A stretch of 40,343 bases of DNA from Dactylosporangium siamense (GTDB taxonomy: Bacteria > Actinomycetota > Actinomycetes > Mycobacteriales > Micromonosporaceae): assembly GCF_016862795.1 (NCBI RefSeq), contig NZ_BONQ01000160.1, forward strand, positions 1 to 40,343. The letters run 5' to 3'. This document shows, piece after piece, positions 24,301 through 33,237 of this stretch. Within the stretch, counting starts at the first letter, position 1; each line of letters starts with the position of its first letter. The position numbers were made by a program, and so were the translations under genes. The notes beneath the pieces were generated by a model. That model searched no databases. It saw only the letters and a list, made by a program, of their open reading frames with translations, and had not been told where the DNA came from.

Positions 24301-24648
24301 CCGGCGGCAGCGGCGTTGCTGCTGGAGGCGGCCGACCTCACCGACCCCACCGGTCTGACCGGGCTGCGCGACCTGACCACGGACCGGCCGGTGCTGGCGG
24401 CCCGCCTCGCCGACCGGCTCGGGCAGCGGCTGCAGCGCCTCGTCGCCGACCCGGACGTGCCGCTGCGGATCGCCGTCGGGCTCGCCGCCGGCCCGGGGCT
24501 CGTCGAGGGACTGTTCGCGCTCGCGTACACCACCAGAGGCCGGGAGCTCGGCTGGCCGGGACCGTGGCGGGCGGCCGTCGAGACTCTGCGCCGCCACCCC
24601 CTCGCGGAGGTCCGGGACGCGGCGCTGGCGGTCTCACTGGATCAATGA
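21352..24648 (+). CDS. Large alpha-helical repeat protein of unknown function
   Basis: The 1098-residue product has no recognised enzyme motif, signal peptide or clear membrane segment. It is built of Ala/Leu/Arg-rich amphipathic helices of about 30-40 residues in series. Two HEAT-like stretches stand out around residues 740-830, for example RVLLELLDPGQ and later EAVRLLATR. This suggests an alpha-solenoid scaffold for binding another macromolecule. The ATG at 21352 lies 13 bp after the preceding gene, with GGGGT upstream, so it is probably co-transcribed with the DUF1254 gene. I cannot assign a role. Confidence 0.8.
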   Translation: MDGDHLPYPARRRRSAAQALAGAADGTLHATLTGLRAGDRHSRDVALFMALVGRDRPTLLATLTDPDPRLQLSARLAWIGTAETEPQPVAQFVADAPADTRMRLYRRIRVCRRTDLAEALIDPVRARFGDAEAAALLPACGAATAARLLPQLTHVLGDRSALTRRFPAVCLDQAEAELAALPAAARDAWWARHAVGVLQAAPALPHQVLDLLERHAPAESLPAPLRAYGVLVAADPLRVLELLTAPSRAAWLEGVTLPLAVLSRLSRLPVAGLVGLARRLRGRGAAFARLLDTVPPRDREELFTRAMSDVDRSRSLPDPEVLEVLPAGLRVAEARRALTLEAVRQSEPSTLRFTAHLPWAEAEAPLLAATRQAGVADRIAGWQLLILCAARSNDPAAVLSATHHLLRLRNEQDPVRGNAVRNLTEVRPALLRPELVEPLEQVVTDAVQARDSSPLTLTRLSELAVLVLRERFDSPVLVRWALHTFQRLLGDDRVPHLGSLDRRLRRGQEVQAFEAVRSWVQLGVERARFEPLFAVTRALGDRAWRLPDLQSMLARATRRGNLAAVSRTAVDLWLADPRHRDDRVEAVLREDPSAIALPAVWRAVCARRDDLLGAALTGPSPAGRFIPAGVRWVPPRALYPQRWLPHHQEAYVERQAEVVRDPGATPHTRAAALRNAAPVPEAGRRLVLQGGFTGGGDVLADAALAAYAWTGRTNDAVTVLLAHTGGDRPRIEVGAVGRASRIVPPRVLLELLDPGQGKVTFRKEAVRLLATRSVPGAADALWRLWQDPGLHRDVRVAIVSAARQRAGEPGMWRVLHAAGAGGDRDAVLALLAADPWLVPAGLRADYAALVVAAGAGPDRQVTTRAWAVLPGWAPWLADVSGAVTARLADLDDRTVWPSVVRALVRLVAAGAAEATLVSAVRTLAELDDAGPTGATDLDRPARRRLESLVEGLTAWSGRAAVDAPGRHALGAAGRALSTVDALVPAAAALLLEAADLTDPTGLTGLRDLTTDRPVLAARLADRLGQRLQRLVADPDVPLRIAVGLAAGPGLVEGLFALAYTTRGRELGWPGPWRAAVETLRRHPLAEVRDAALAVSLDQ

Positions 24649-24715
24649 ACATCGTGTTTCCGGACGGCGTACACCTCGCGCGGGCCATCCCGGAACCCGC
24701 CGGGTGTGCCGCACC

Positions 24716-25927
24716 ATGTCCGGCGTGAGAGTTGCGCACTTCTGCGACAGCCACGCCGGCCGCTCCGACGGCGTGGCGATCTCGGTCGCGACGACCGTGG
24801 CCCTGCTGCGCGAGGCCGGGCACGAGGTGCAGGTGTACCAGCCGGCGCCGCTGCTGCGCGGCCGGGCCGAGCCGTGCGGGGTGCGGTCGGTCCCCGTGCC
24901 GCTGCGCAACGTCCGCATCGGCCTGCCCCGCTTCCACGGGATGCGGCGGGTGCCGGACGTCGTGCACGTCCACACCCAGGGACCGGTCGGGGTCGGCGGG
25001 CTGCGGTACGCCCGGGCCCACGACATCCCGGTCGTCATGACCTGGCACACGGACCTGCTCGCGTATTCGGCGCACTTCATGGAGATCCAGCTCGGCGCCG
25101 CGCACGCCGCGCAGCGCCTGCAGGTCGGCTGGACCGCCCGGGACTACCTGAAACTGGCCCGGCCCGGCACGGAGCGGCGGGCCCAGCTGGTGCGGGTCGG
25201 GCAGGAGTTCCTGGACCGCACCTCGATCATCATCGCCCCGTCGGCGAAGACGGCGGCCAGCTTCGCCGAGTTCGAGCGGGTCCCTCCGGTGTGGACGATC
25301 CCGACGTCGGTCGCGCTGCCGGACTGCCCGCTGGGCCGCGACGACCTGCGGCGGTCGCTGCGCCTGCCGGTCGACGCCCCAGTGGTCCTCGCGGTCGGGC
25401 GGGCCACCAAGGAGAAGGACCCGGCGCTGCTGCTCGCCGCCTTCGCGCGGGTCCTGCGGCAGCTACCGGACGCGCGGCTGGTCATGCTCGGGGTGCGGCA
25501 GCGCCGCCAGGCGGTCCTGCGGCTGGCCCGGCAGGCCGGGGTGGCGCACGCGCTGCGGCTGGTCCGGCCGGTGCCGCACGCGCGCATGGCCGCGTACTAC
25601 CGGATGGCCGACGTCCTCGCCTTCGCGTCGACCACCGACACGCAGGGCCTCGTCATGGTCGAGGCGGAGGCACAGGGCCTGCCCGTGGTCCTCGCCGACG
25701 CGGCGCTCGCCGGCACGCACCGGCTGAGCACCGCGCCGGACGCCGACTCGTTCGCCGCCGCGATCGGGCGGGTCCTGACGGATCCGTCGCTGCACCGCGA
25801 GGTGGCCGAGGCCGGCCGGGCCGCCGCCGAGGCGTACTCGACCCGGCACTACCTCGACCACCTGCTGCGGGTGTACCAGGCGGCGCAAGGCATCGCGAGG
25901 ACCTCCGTCGACACCCGGGCCGCTTGA
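24716..25927 (+). CDS. GT4 family glycosyltransferase
   Basis: From the ATG at 24716 the protein has 403 residues. It starts VRVAHFCDSHAGRSDGVAIS, the N-terminal Rossmann fold of GT4 enzymes. In the C-terminal fold it carries VVLAVGRATKEKDPALLL and the EX7E nucleotide-sugar motif, seen in GLVMVEAEAQGLPVV. It fits the diacylglycerol or phosphatidylinositol glycosyltransferase branch of retaining GT4 enzymes, but the acceptor is unknown. Its last 11 residues (IARTSVDTRAA) are encoded inside a 65-bp tandem repeat and look recently acquired. Confidence 0.88.
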   Translation: MSGVRVAHFCDSHAGRSDGVAISVATTVALLREAGHEVQVYQPAPLLRGRAEPCGVRSVPVPLRNVRIGLPRFHGMRRVPDVVHVHTQGPVGVGGLRYARAHDIPVVMTWHTDLLAYSAHFMEIQLGAAHAAQRLQVGWTARDYLKLARPGTERRAQLVRVGQEFLDRTSIIIAPSAKTAASFAEFERVPPVWTIPTSVALPDCPLGRDDLRRSLRLPVDAPVVLAVGRATKEKDPALLLAAFARVLRQLPDARLVMLGVRQRRQAVLRLARQAGVAHALRLVRPVPHARMAAYYRMADVLAFASTTDTQGLVMVEAEAQGLPVVLADAALAGTHRLSTAPDADSFAAAIGRVLTDPSLHREVAEAGRAAAEAYSTRHYLDHLLRVYQAAQGIARTSVDTRAA

Positions 25928-26040
25928 TGGAGCCGGCGCGCCCGGCGGCTCAGGGTGTCGCGAGGACCTCCGTCGACGCGCGGGCCGCTTGATGGAGCCG
26001 GCGCGCCCGGCGGCTCAGGGTGTCGCGAGGGCCTCCGTCG
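25895..26040. repeat. 65-bp tandem duplication across a convergent gene junction
   Basis: Units begin at 25895, 25960 and (partial) 26025. Units 1 and 2 differ at only a couple of bases. Each full unit includes a copy of the GT4 stop codon on the plus strand and of the permease stop codon on the minus strand, so the whole convergent junction was duplicated. Confidence 0.85.
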
Positions 26041-27240
26041 GGGCGAGCCGGGCGGCCCGCACCGCCGGGTAGAGGCCGGCGACCGCGCCGATGACGAGGG
26101 TCGCGACGACCCCGCCGCCGGTCGCCCACGGTGGCACCACCGCCGGCCAGTCGCGGGTCAGCGCGTACACCGACGTCACCGACACTCCCAGGAACACCCC
26201 GCCGACCCCGCCGAGCGCCGACAGCAGCAGCGACTCGGCGAGGAACTGCAGCAGCACCTGCCCGCGGGTCGCGCCGAGCGCCCGGCGCAGACCGATCTCG
26301 GCCCGCCGTTCGAGGACCGAGATGACCATCGTGTTGGCCACGCCGACCCCACCGACGAGCAGCGCGACCGCGCCGAGGCCGAGCAGCAGCCCGGTGAAGG
26401 TCCTGTCCGTGGCCTGCCGGGCGGCGAGCGCGTCGGACGGCCGGGACACCTTGACCTCGTTGGGGTTCTGCGGGTTCGCGGTCGCGGCGAGGACCGATCG
26501 GACCGCCTCGACCTGCTCGTCCTGGGAGCGGGTGTACACGGTCGTCGGGTGCCCGTCGAAACCGAGGTACGTCTCGGCGGCCGCCCAGCCGACGAGGGCG
26601 GCCGCGTCGAGCTCCGGGGCGAGCGGCACCGGCCGCAGCACCCCCACGACCGTGAACCAGCGGCGGTCCAGGTACACCTGGATGCCCTGGGTGCCCTCGG
26701 TGCCTTCGGTGTCGAGGTCGGCCGTGTCGACGCCGAGCCGCCGGGCCGCCGCCGCGCCGAGGACGACCGCCGGGTAGCGGGCCGTGGCGTCGTTGAGCCA
26801 GATCCCGTTCGCCAGGGACGCGCCGACGGTGCGCAGCAGGTCCAGGTGCGCGGCCTGCACGCTGATCGCGCCGGTCTGCGCCGCCGGGATGTGGTCGCTG
26901 CGATACACGTGCACCCCGGACACCTTGCCGGTCGCGGCGACCTCGGTCACCGGGCCGATCCGCGCGATCATCCCGATCGACTCGTCGGGCAGCGTCGCGT
27001 CGCCGCCGAACATGTCGCTGCCGGGGGCGACGGTGAGCAGATTCGTGCCGAGCGCGTCGAGCTGCCGGTCCAGCTCCGCCCGGCTGGACGAGGAGATGCC
27101 GACGACGGCGGTCATCGCGGCGATGCCGATCGCGATGCCGAGCGCGGACAGGAACACCCGCATCGGCCGGGTCCGCAGCCCGGCGCTGCCGACCCGCAGC
27201 ACGTCACTCAGGTACAGCCGCACCGGCCGCAACGGCTTCG

Positions 27241-27244
<4 letters not shown>
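26015..27244 (-). CDS. MacB/FtsX-type ABC transporter permease
   Basis: The 409-residue protein has one membrane helix near residues 30-50, a large extracellular MacB_PCD-like domain (about 55-270), and three helices of the FtsX domain at the C-terminus (about 285-400). This is the architecture of MacB-type mechanotransmission transporters, here with the ATPase on a separate chain. It works with the ATPase (4-bp ATGA overlap) and the adaptor encoded upstream to export a peptide, drug or lipoprotein-related substrate. Its 3' end lies in the 65-bp tandem repeat. Confidence 0.92.
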
Positions 27245-27950
<706 letters not shown>

Positions 27951-27951
<1 letters not shown>

Positions 27952-28118
27952 GACGGCACCTCCGCTTCGCTCCAGCGCCGCCCTGACCAACGCTGAGCCC
28001 CCGATGACCGGCCCGAGACGCTCCGCTGCCCTGACGGCACCTCCGCTTCGCTCCAGCGCCGCCCTGACCAACACTGAGCCCCCGATGACCGGCCCGAGAC
28101 GCTCCGCTGGCCGGTCAT
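27951..28118. repeat. Dispersed hairpin repeat, tandem copies B and C
   Basis: Two units (from 27951 and from 28032) share TGACGGCACC, CTCCAGCGCC and the GATGACCGGCC block. Only the second keeps the full hairpin (ATGACCGGCC 28085-28094, GGCCGGTCAT 28109-28118), matching 22-55 at the left edge. The stop codon of the adaptor gene (complement of 28115-28117) lies in the right arm at the same offset as the GH13 stop in copy A. The units fill nearly all the gap between the adaptor and ATPase genes. Confidence 0.85.
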
Positions 28119-29188
28119 GACGGCACCCCGACGAGCGTGCCTTCGGTGATCTCGCCGCCGCTGACCTCGACCCGGCCGGCGGCGAACATGCCGAGCTCGA
28201 CGGCGACGACCCGGCTGGTGCCGCCGTCGACGACCTGCAGCCCGTAGCCGCCCTCGCTGAGCGCGAGCAGCGCCGACACCGGCACGGTGAGCACGTTCTC
28301 CTTCCGGGAGGCGGTGAACCCGACCTCGACGGTGACCTGGTCGAGGTCGATGAACGCCGCCCCGTCGTCGGGCGTGACGGTGACCTCGAGGTTCGTCTCG
28401 GCCGGGTTGTTGCCCTCGGCCGGCGTGATGACCGTGACCACCTTGACGACCTTGCCCGGCACGCTCTTGCCGGTGGGCAGTTTCACGGTGACCGCCGCAC
28501 CCACGGGCGCGAGGCGCTGCTCGGAGACCTCCAGGGTGACGGTGACCACCGGGCCGGTGCCGGTGCAGGTGAGCAGCGGCCCGCTGGCCTGGTCGCCGAC
28601 GGCGGCCTTGTGCTCGTCGACCCGGACCGGGCCGGCGGCGTAGACGACCCGGCCGAGCTCGACCACGCCGGTCTTGGTCAGCCCGAGCTTGCCCTGCCAG
28701 GCCTTGACCGCGGTCGCCGTCGACGCGGTGTACTCCTCGTCGACGGTGAACCCCTTGTAGCCGAGCGCGGCGAGGTTCTCCTCGAACTGCCGCACGTCGG
28801 CGCCCTCGGTGCCCGGGGCCAGGTTCCGGTACGCCGGCAGCCCGCCGTACAGCAGCACCACCGGCGTGTTGTCGACCCGGTACACCGACTGTCCACGCTG
28901 GACGGTGCTGCCGACGGCCGGCAGCTCGGTGACGGTGCCCTGGACCCGACCCGACACGGTGGCCGTGGTCCCGTGGCCGAGCTTGCCGTCCTCGGTCTTC
29001 GTGTCGACGAGGGTCTGCCGGGTCACCTTCGCGGTCTTCGGCGGCGCCGCCGCCGCGCCGGTGCCCGCCTCGCTGCCCCGGTCCGGCAGCCCCAGTCCCG
29101 CCGCAGCGGCGGCGCCGACGGCCGCGACCACGGCCACCGTGACGACGATCCGACCGGCCCGACCCCTGCGCCGGCGATTCGCGCTCAC
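28115..29188 (-). CDS. Membrane-fusion/adaptor protein with peptidoglycan-binding domain
   Basis: The GTG at 29188 overlaps the upstream lipoprotein gene by GTGA and gives 357 residues. An Arg-rich start and a hydrophobic helix (about 12-35) anchor it. A short barrel segment precedes a PG_binding_1-like domain (about 115-175: [19 protein letters not shown]). HlyD/MacA-like beta domains follow, with [16 protein letters not shown] and a C-terminal [10 protein letters not shown]. It probably links the MacB-type transporter to the cell wall. An open frame continues upstream to 29590, overlapping the lipoprotein gene, and is rejected. Confidence 0.88.
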   Translation of the reverse strand: MSANRRRRGRAGRIVVTVAVVAAVGAAAAAGLGLPDRGSEAGTGAAAAPPKTAKVTRQTLVDTKTEDGKLGHGTTATVSGRVQGTVTELPAVGSTVQRGQSVYRVDNTPVVLLYGGLPAYRNLAPGTEGADVRQFEENLAALGYKGFTVDEEYTASTATAVKAWQGKLGLTKTGVVELGRVVYAAGPVRVDEHKAAVGDQASGPLLTCTGTGPVVTVTLEVSEQRLAPVGAAVTVKLPTGKSVPGKVVKVVTVITPAEGNNPAETNLEVTVTPDDGAAFIDLDQVTVEVGFTASRKENVLTVPVSALLALSEGGYGLQVVDGGTSRVVAVELGMFAAGRVEVSGGEITEGTLVGVPS

Positions 29189-29790
29189 GCGGTACCGCCC
29201 GTCTCCGTGTGCTGGCTCGTCGAGCCGCCCTCGTCGTCGCCCGGCCGCTTCGGCTGGAACTCCTTGCACGCCGCCTCGGCCTTCTTGAACGCCTCGCTGT
29301 TCGGGTCGAGGCCGCCGCCCTTGCTGCCGTCGAGGCGGATGCCGCCGTCCTCGCTCGGGTCCGGGAACTCCGGCACGCCGTTCTCCCGCATACACTGCGA
29401 GAACTTGCGCATCCGCTCCTGCATCTCCGGGTCGGCCTTCAGCGGCTCGCCACCGTTGGGCATGAACTGCTTGCACTGCTCGTGGGCCGCCTCGACCTTG
29501 GCCTTGTCGGTGCCCTCCGGGATCATCATCGAGATCCCGCCGCCCTCCATCTGCGGGTCCGGCATGTCGACGCCCTTGTCCCGCATGCACTGGGCGTACT
29601 TGAGCATGTTCTCCTGGTCCTTGACCGGGTCCGGCTTACCGCCCTTGCCGGCGTTGGCGCTGGCGCTCGCGGTCGGCGTGCCGCCCGCGCTGGCCACCCC
29701 GTTGCCCCCGCTGGGCTTGCCGCACCCGGTGACGGTGGGACCGAGGACGAGCAGCAGGCCGAGCACCAGGGCTGTCCTGACGCGCATCAT
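29185..29790 (-). CDS. Lipoprotein with duplicated CMR-cysteine motif
   Basis: The ATG at 29790 has AGGAGG 8 bases upstream and gives 201 residues. A lipoprotein signal ends at TGC with lipidated Cys23, followed by a Gly/Ala/Ser linker. Two similar units follow: YAQCMRDKGVDMPDP (65-79) with Cys106, and FSQCMRENGVPEFPDP (130-145) with Cys175. Each unit has two cysteines that could pair. The gene leads the export operon, so the protein is probably an accessory or substrate-sensing factor outside the cell. I know of no settled function. Confidence 0.82.
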   Translation of the reverse strand: MMRVRTALVLGLLLVLGPTVTGCGKPSGGNGVASAGGTPTASASANAGKGGKPDPVKDQENMLKYAQCMRDKGVDMPDPQMEGGGISMMIPEGTDKAKVEAAHEQCKQFMPNGGEPLKADPEMQERMRKFSQCMRENGVPEFPDPSEDGGIRLDGSKGGGLDPNSEAFKKAEAACKEFQPKRPGDDEGGSTSQHTETGGTA

Positions 29791-29888
29791 GGTGTGTTCC
29801 TCCTGGCGGGCCGGGCATTCGCCGGCCACTGCGCCGAAGTCAAGCCGGGAGCGCGTCACCCGGCCGTAACCGGAAACGTTGACGCCGC

Positions 29889-29910
29889 GGTGACATCACC
29901 ACGAGTCACC
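29889..29910. promoter_or_regulatory. Dyad in the exporter/two-component divergent region
   Basis: GGTGAC (29889-29894) and GTCACC (29905-29910) form a 6-bp inverted repeat 8 bp before the response-regulator ATG at 29919, inside the 128-bp region shared with the lipoprotein gene. It could be a site for the response regulator. Promoter boxes are not clear. Confidence 0.35.
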
Positions 29911-29918
29911 ATGGGGGT

Positions 29919-30575
29919 ATGCGGATTCTGGTGGTGGAGGACGAGCCGCTGCTCGCCGAGACGGTCGCGCGGGGGCTGCGGCGCGACGCGCACGCGGTCG
30001 ACGTCGTCCACGACGGCGGCGCCGCCCTGGAACACCTCGACGTCAACGACTACGACGTGGTCGTCCTCGACCGGGACCTGCCGGTGGTGCACGGCGACGA
30101 CGTGTGCCGGTCCCTGGCCGCCCGCGACTCGACCGCCAGGGTGCTGATGCTGACCGCCGCCGCCGACATCGACGACCGGGTCGCGGGCCTCGCCCTCGGC
30201 GCCGACGACTACCTGCCGAAGCCGTTCGCGTTCCGCGAACTGTCGGCGCGGGTGGCGGCGCTCGGCCGGCGGGCACGGGCGGCGACCCCGCCGGTCCTCG
30301 AGCGCGCCGGCATCCGGCTCGACCCGCACCGCCGGGAGGTCTTCCGGGACGGCCGCTACGTGCCGCTGTCCCGCAAGGAGTTCGCCGTCCTCACCGAACT
30401 GCTGCGGGCCGACGGCGCCGCGGTCTCCGCCGAGCAGCTGCTGGAGAAGGCATGGGACGAGCACGCCGACCCGTTCACCCACACGGTGCGCATGACGATC
30501 CTCAAGCTGCGGCGCAAGCTCGGCGACCCGCAGGTCGTGCTGACCGAACCCGGCGTCGGCTACCGGGTGGTCTGA
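29919..30575 (+). CDS. OmpR-family response regulator
   Basis: The 218-residue protein has an N-terminal receiver domain with acidic pocket EDE (7-9), phospho-acceptor Asp51 (VVVLDRDLP), a conserved Thr near 80 (MLTAAA) and the Lys in YLPKPF. A winged-helix DNA-binding domain follows (about 125-218: PLSRKEFAVLTELL to GVGYRVV). It pairs with the histidine kinase that starts 2 bp after its stop codon. It probably controls the divergent MacB-type export operon and itself. Confidence 0.95.
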   Translation: MRILVVEDEPLLAETVARGLRRDAHAVDVVHDGGAALEHLDVNDYDVVVLDRDLPVVHGDDVCRSLAARDSTARVLMLTAAADIDDRVAGLALGADDYLPKPFAFRELSARVAALGRRARAATPPVLERAGIRLDPHRREVFRDGRYVPLSRKEFAVLTELLRADGAAVSAEQLLEKAWDEHADPFTHTVRMTILKLRRKLGDPQVVLTEPGVGYRVV

Positions 30576-30577
30576 GC

Positions 30578-31735
30578 ATGAACAGACTGACGATCCGGGC
30601 CCGGCTCACGCTCGTCTACGGCGGGCTGTTCCTGCTGGCCGGCCTGCTGCTGCTCGGCGTCTGCTACGTGCTGGTGTACCAGCGGCTCAGCGGCAACACG
30701 TTCATCGCCGGGACCACCGCGCCACCGGGCCTGGAGGCGCCGCCGGACGGTGCGATGTTCGTCAAGCAGCTCCGGGAGAACGTCACCACCGACACCCGGC
30801 AGGTGCTGCTCACCCAGGGCGGGATCGCGCTCGGTGTCATCGCGCTCGCCGCGACCGCGTTCGGCTGGCTGATCGCCGGGCGGCTGCTCCAGCCGCTGCA
30901 CCAGGTCACCGCGACCGCCCGCCGGATCGCCGACGCCCCGGACCGGGGGCTGCACGAGCGGATCGCCCTCTCCGGCCCGCACGACGAGGTGAAGGAGCTC
31001 GCCGACACGTTCGACGTCATGCTGGCCCGGCTCGACCAGGCGTTCGACGGGCAGCGCCGGTTCATCGCCAACGCCTCCCACGAGCTGCGGACCCCGCTGA
31101 CGCTGAACCGGACACTGCTGGAGGTCGCGATCGACCCCGACGAGGCCACGCCGGAGCTGCGGCAGCTGGGCCGGACCCTGCTCGCCGTCAACGCCCGGCA
31201 CGAGCAGCTCATCGACGGGCTGCTGCTGCTCGCCCGGTCGGAGCGGCAGGTGACGGACCGCTCGTTCGTGGACCTGGCCGACATCGTCGAACACGTCACG
31301 GCCCAGTTACCGCCGGGGAAGGCCGCCGTGGACTGCGCGCCGCAGGAGGCGCCGACGACCGGCAACGCCGTCCTGCTCGAACGGCTCGTGCACAACCTGG
31401 TCGAGAACGGGGTCCGGCACAACCTGCCCGACGGCGGCTGGGTCCACGTCACCTGCGGCACCCGCCACGACGGCACCGTCGGGGTGACGGTGAGCAACAC
31501 CGGTCCGGTCGTGCCGCGCTACGAGGTGCCGCGGCTGTTCGAGCCGTTCCGGCGGTTCGGGACCGAACGGGTGGCGGCCGGCGTCCCCGGCGCCGGGCTC
31601 GGCCTGTCGATCGTGCGGGCCGTCGCCCGCGCCCACGGCGGCCACGTCCACGCGGAGCCCCGCGACGGCGGCGGCCTGGTCGTCACGGTGATCTTGCCCA
31701 CCGCGCCACCGCAGCACGGCGGATTCCCGACATAA
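30578..31735 (+). CDS. Sensor histidine kinase
   Basis: The ATG at 30578 gives 385 residues. Two membrane helices (about 11-34 and 82-104) frame a short outer loop of about 45 residues. A HAMP region (105-157) and HisKA domain with H-box ASHELRTPL (His168) follow. The HATPase_c domain shows the N-box (LVHNLVENGVRHN), an F-box-like LFEPFRRF and G2 box GAGLGLSIV. The small outer domain is like that of kinases that sense membrane-active compounds, which suits the neighbouring exporter, but the signal is unknown. Confidence 0.94.
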   Translation: MNRLTIRARLTLVYGGLFLLAGLLLLGVCYVLVYQRLSGNTFIAGTTAPPGLEAPPDGAMFVKQLRENVTTDTRQVLLTQGGIALGVIALAATAFGWLIAGRLLQPLHQVTATARRIADAPDRGLHERIALSGPHDEVKELADTFDVMLARLDQAFDGQRRFIANASHELRTPLTLNRTLLEVAIDPDEATPELRQLGRTLLAVNARHEQLIDGLLLLARSERQVTDRSFVDLADIVEHVTAQLPPGKAAVDCAPQEAPTTGNAVLLERLVHNLVENGVRHNLPDGGWVHVTCGTRHDGTVGVTVSNTGPVVPRYEVPRLFEPFRRFGTERVAAGVPGAGLGLSIVRAVARAHGGHVHAEPRDGGGLVVTVILPTAPPQHGGFPT

Positions 31736-31765
31736 GCGCTTGCCGCCGTCCGGCAGACTCGGAGC

Positions 31766-32335
31766 ATGCCCGCGCTGACCGATCCACCGGCCGACACCGC
31801 CGCGCTCATCGAACTCATGGCGTCCGGCGCCCGGGTCAGGTTCCTGCACTTCTGGAAACACGACACCGAGCCCGGCGGGCCGGTCGGGCGGGGCAGCCTG
31901 AGCCAGTGGGCGCCGATCGGGTTCACCGTCGACGGGGTGCGGTTCGCGACGGCCGAGCACTACATGATGTGGTCGAAGGCCCAGCTGTTCGGCGACACCG
32001 CCACCGCGGCCCGGATCCTCGCGGCCGGGCACCCCGGCGAGGTGAAGGCCCTCGGCCGTGAGGTCCGCGGGTTCGACGAGACCGTCTGGAAGCGGGAGCG
32101 CTTCGGCATCGTCGTGGCCGGCAGCGAGGCGAAGTTCGGCCAGCGCGACGACCTGCGCGAGTTCCTCGTCGGCACCGGCGACCGGATCCTGGTCGAGGCG
32201 AGCCCCCTGGACCGCATCTGGGGCATCGGCCTGAGCGCGCAGGACGCCTCCGCCGACGAGCCGGCCCTCTGGCGCGGCCTGAACCTGCTCGGTTACGCCC
32301 TCATGCGGGCCCGCACGACCCTGGCGTCGGCATGA
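31766..32335 (+). CDS. NADAR-family protein (YbiA-like)
   Basis: The 189-residue protein has the family hallmarks: an FLHFWKHD start, LSQWAPIGFTVDGVRFATAEHYMMWSKA in two blocks (about 46-72), and the C-terminal SPLDRIWGIGL (about 148-158). NADAR proteins include N-glycosidases acting on riboflavin-pathway intermediates and hydrolases acting on ADP-ribosylated guanine. Which applies here cannot be told. Its stop overlaps the start of the next gene (ATGA), so the two products are probably made together. Confidence 0.92.
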   Translation: MPALTDPPADTAALIELMASGARVRFLHFWKHDTEPGGPVGRGSLSQWAPIGFTVDGVRFATAEHYMMWSKAQLFGDTATAARILAAGHPGEVKALGREVRGFDETVWKRERFGIVVAGSEAKFGQRDDLREFLVGTGDRILVEASPLDRIWGIGLSAQDASADEPALWRGLNLLGYALMRARTTLASA

Positions 32336-33222
32336 CGTCCCTGCAGAAGCGGCCGCAGGAGCGCCCCGAGCCCCTGCCGGACTGGCTGGCGTGGCCGGTC
32401 CGGGTCGTCGCGGTCGCCGTGGTCGTGCCGGTCAAGCTGGTGTGGGAGCTGCTGGTCGCGTTCCAGCGGTACGTCCTGGAACCGATCCCGCGGCTGCTCT
32501 ACCGGTACCTGCTGCGCCCGATCGGCATCGCGATCGACTACGTCATCCTGCGTCCGCTCAAGTGGGTGCTGCGGCACCTGATCTGGATCCCGCTGGTCTG
32601 GGTGCTGCGCAACCTCGTGGTCACGCCCCTCGCCTGGCTCGTCGAGCACGTGGTCGCTCCGGTGCTGCAGGCACTGTGGAACGCGACCGTCTGGCTGGCC
32701 AAGCACACCCGCGTGTTCTGGATCGCCCTCGGCAAGGGCGTCCTCTACGTCCTCTGGGCCCTGGCGCAGGCGATCCGGTGGACGGCGATCGGGGTGTACC
32801 GCTACCTCCTGCGCCCCATCGGCATCGCCGTCGCGTGGCTGGTCGAGACCGGGTACCGCTACGGCGTGCGCCCCCTCGGCATCGCGATCGCGTGGCTGGC
32901 GGTCGCGGTGTGGCGCTACGTCCTGAAGCCGATCGGCCTCGCGGTCGCCGTCGTCGTCGGCGTCATCGGCTACTACGGCATCCGGCCGGCGGGGCTGCTC
33001 ATCGCCTGGTTCTGGCGGCACGTCCTGGTGCCGATCGGGCACGCGATCGCCTGGGCCTGGAACCACTCCGTGGTCCTGCTGTGGCGGTACCTGGTCGTGG
33101 CGCCCATCCGGTGGACGTGGCAATCGGTGGTGGCGCCGACCGGCCGGTGGATCCGCGACTCGGTGTTCCGGCCGGTCGGGCAGACCGTCGGCCGCGTCCT
33201 GGCCACCCTCCGCCTGCGCTGA
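32332..33222 (+). CDS. Hydrophobic protein with 12-residue proline-spaced repeats
   Basis: I recognise no family for this 296-residue protein. It is rich in Val, Leu, Ile, Trp, Tyr and Arg. Prolines fall at residues 51, 63, 75, 87, 99 and 110, a 12-residue period with sequences such as RPLKWVLRHLIW. Later repeats have a spacing of about 19 residues with RPIGIAxAWL (about 160-215). The segments between prolines are amphipathic, with regularly placed Arg, so it may lie in or on the membrane in short re-entrant helices. It is translationally coupled to the NADAR gene through ATGA. Confidence 0.8.
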   Translation: MTSLQKRPQERPEPLPDWLAWPVRVVAVAVVVPVKLVWELLVAFQRYVLEPIPRLLYRYLLRPIGIAIDYVILRPLKWVLRHLIWIPLVWVLRNLVVTPLAWLVEHVVAPVLQALWNATVWLAKHTRVFWIALGKGVLYVLWALAQAIRWTAIGVYRYLLRPIGIAVAWLVETGYRYGVRPLGIAIAWLAVAVWRYVLKPIGLAVAVVVGVIGYYGIRPAGLLIAWFWRHVLVPIGHAIAWAWNHSVVLLWRYLVVAPIRWTWQSVVAPTGRWIRDSVFRPVGQTVGRVLATLRLR

Positions 33223-33237
33223 CGGTGGCCCGGCTCA

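Noticed and set aside
27952-28074. 41-codon N-terminal extension of the ABC ATPase
   Set aside because: It is made of the dispersed repeat units, and the ATG at 27951 has an excellent ribosome site just upstream.
29189-29590. Upstream extension of the adaptor gene
   Set aside because: It fully overlaps the lipoprotein gene, which has a signal peptide, repeated motifs and its own ribosome site; the GTGA overlap at 29185-29188 fits a real start.
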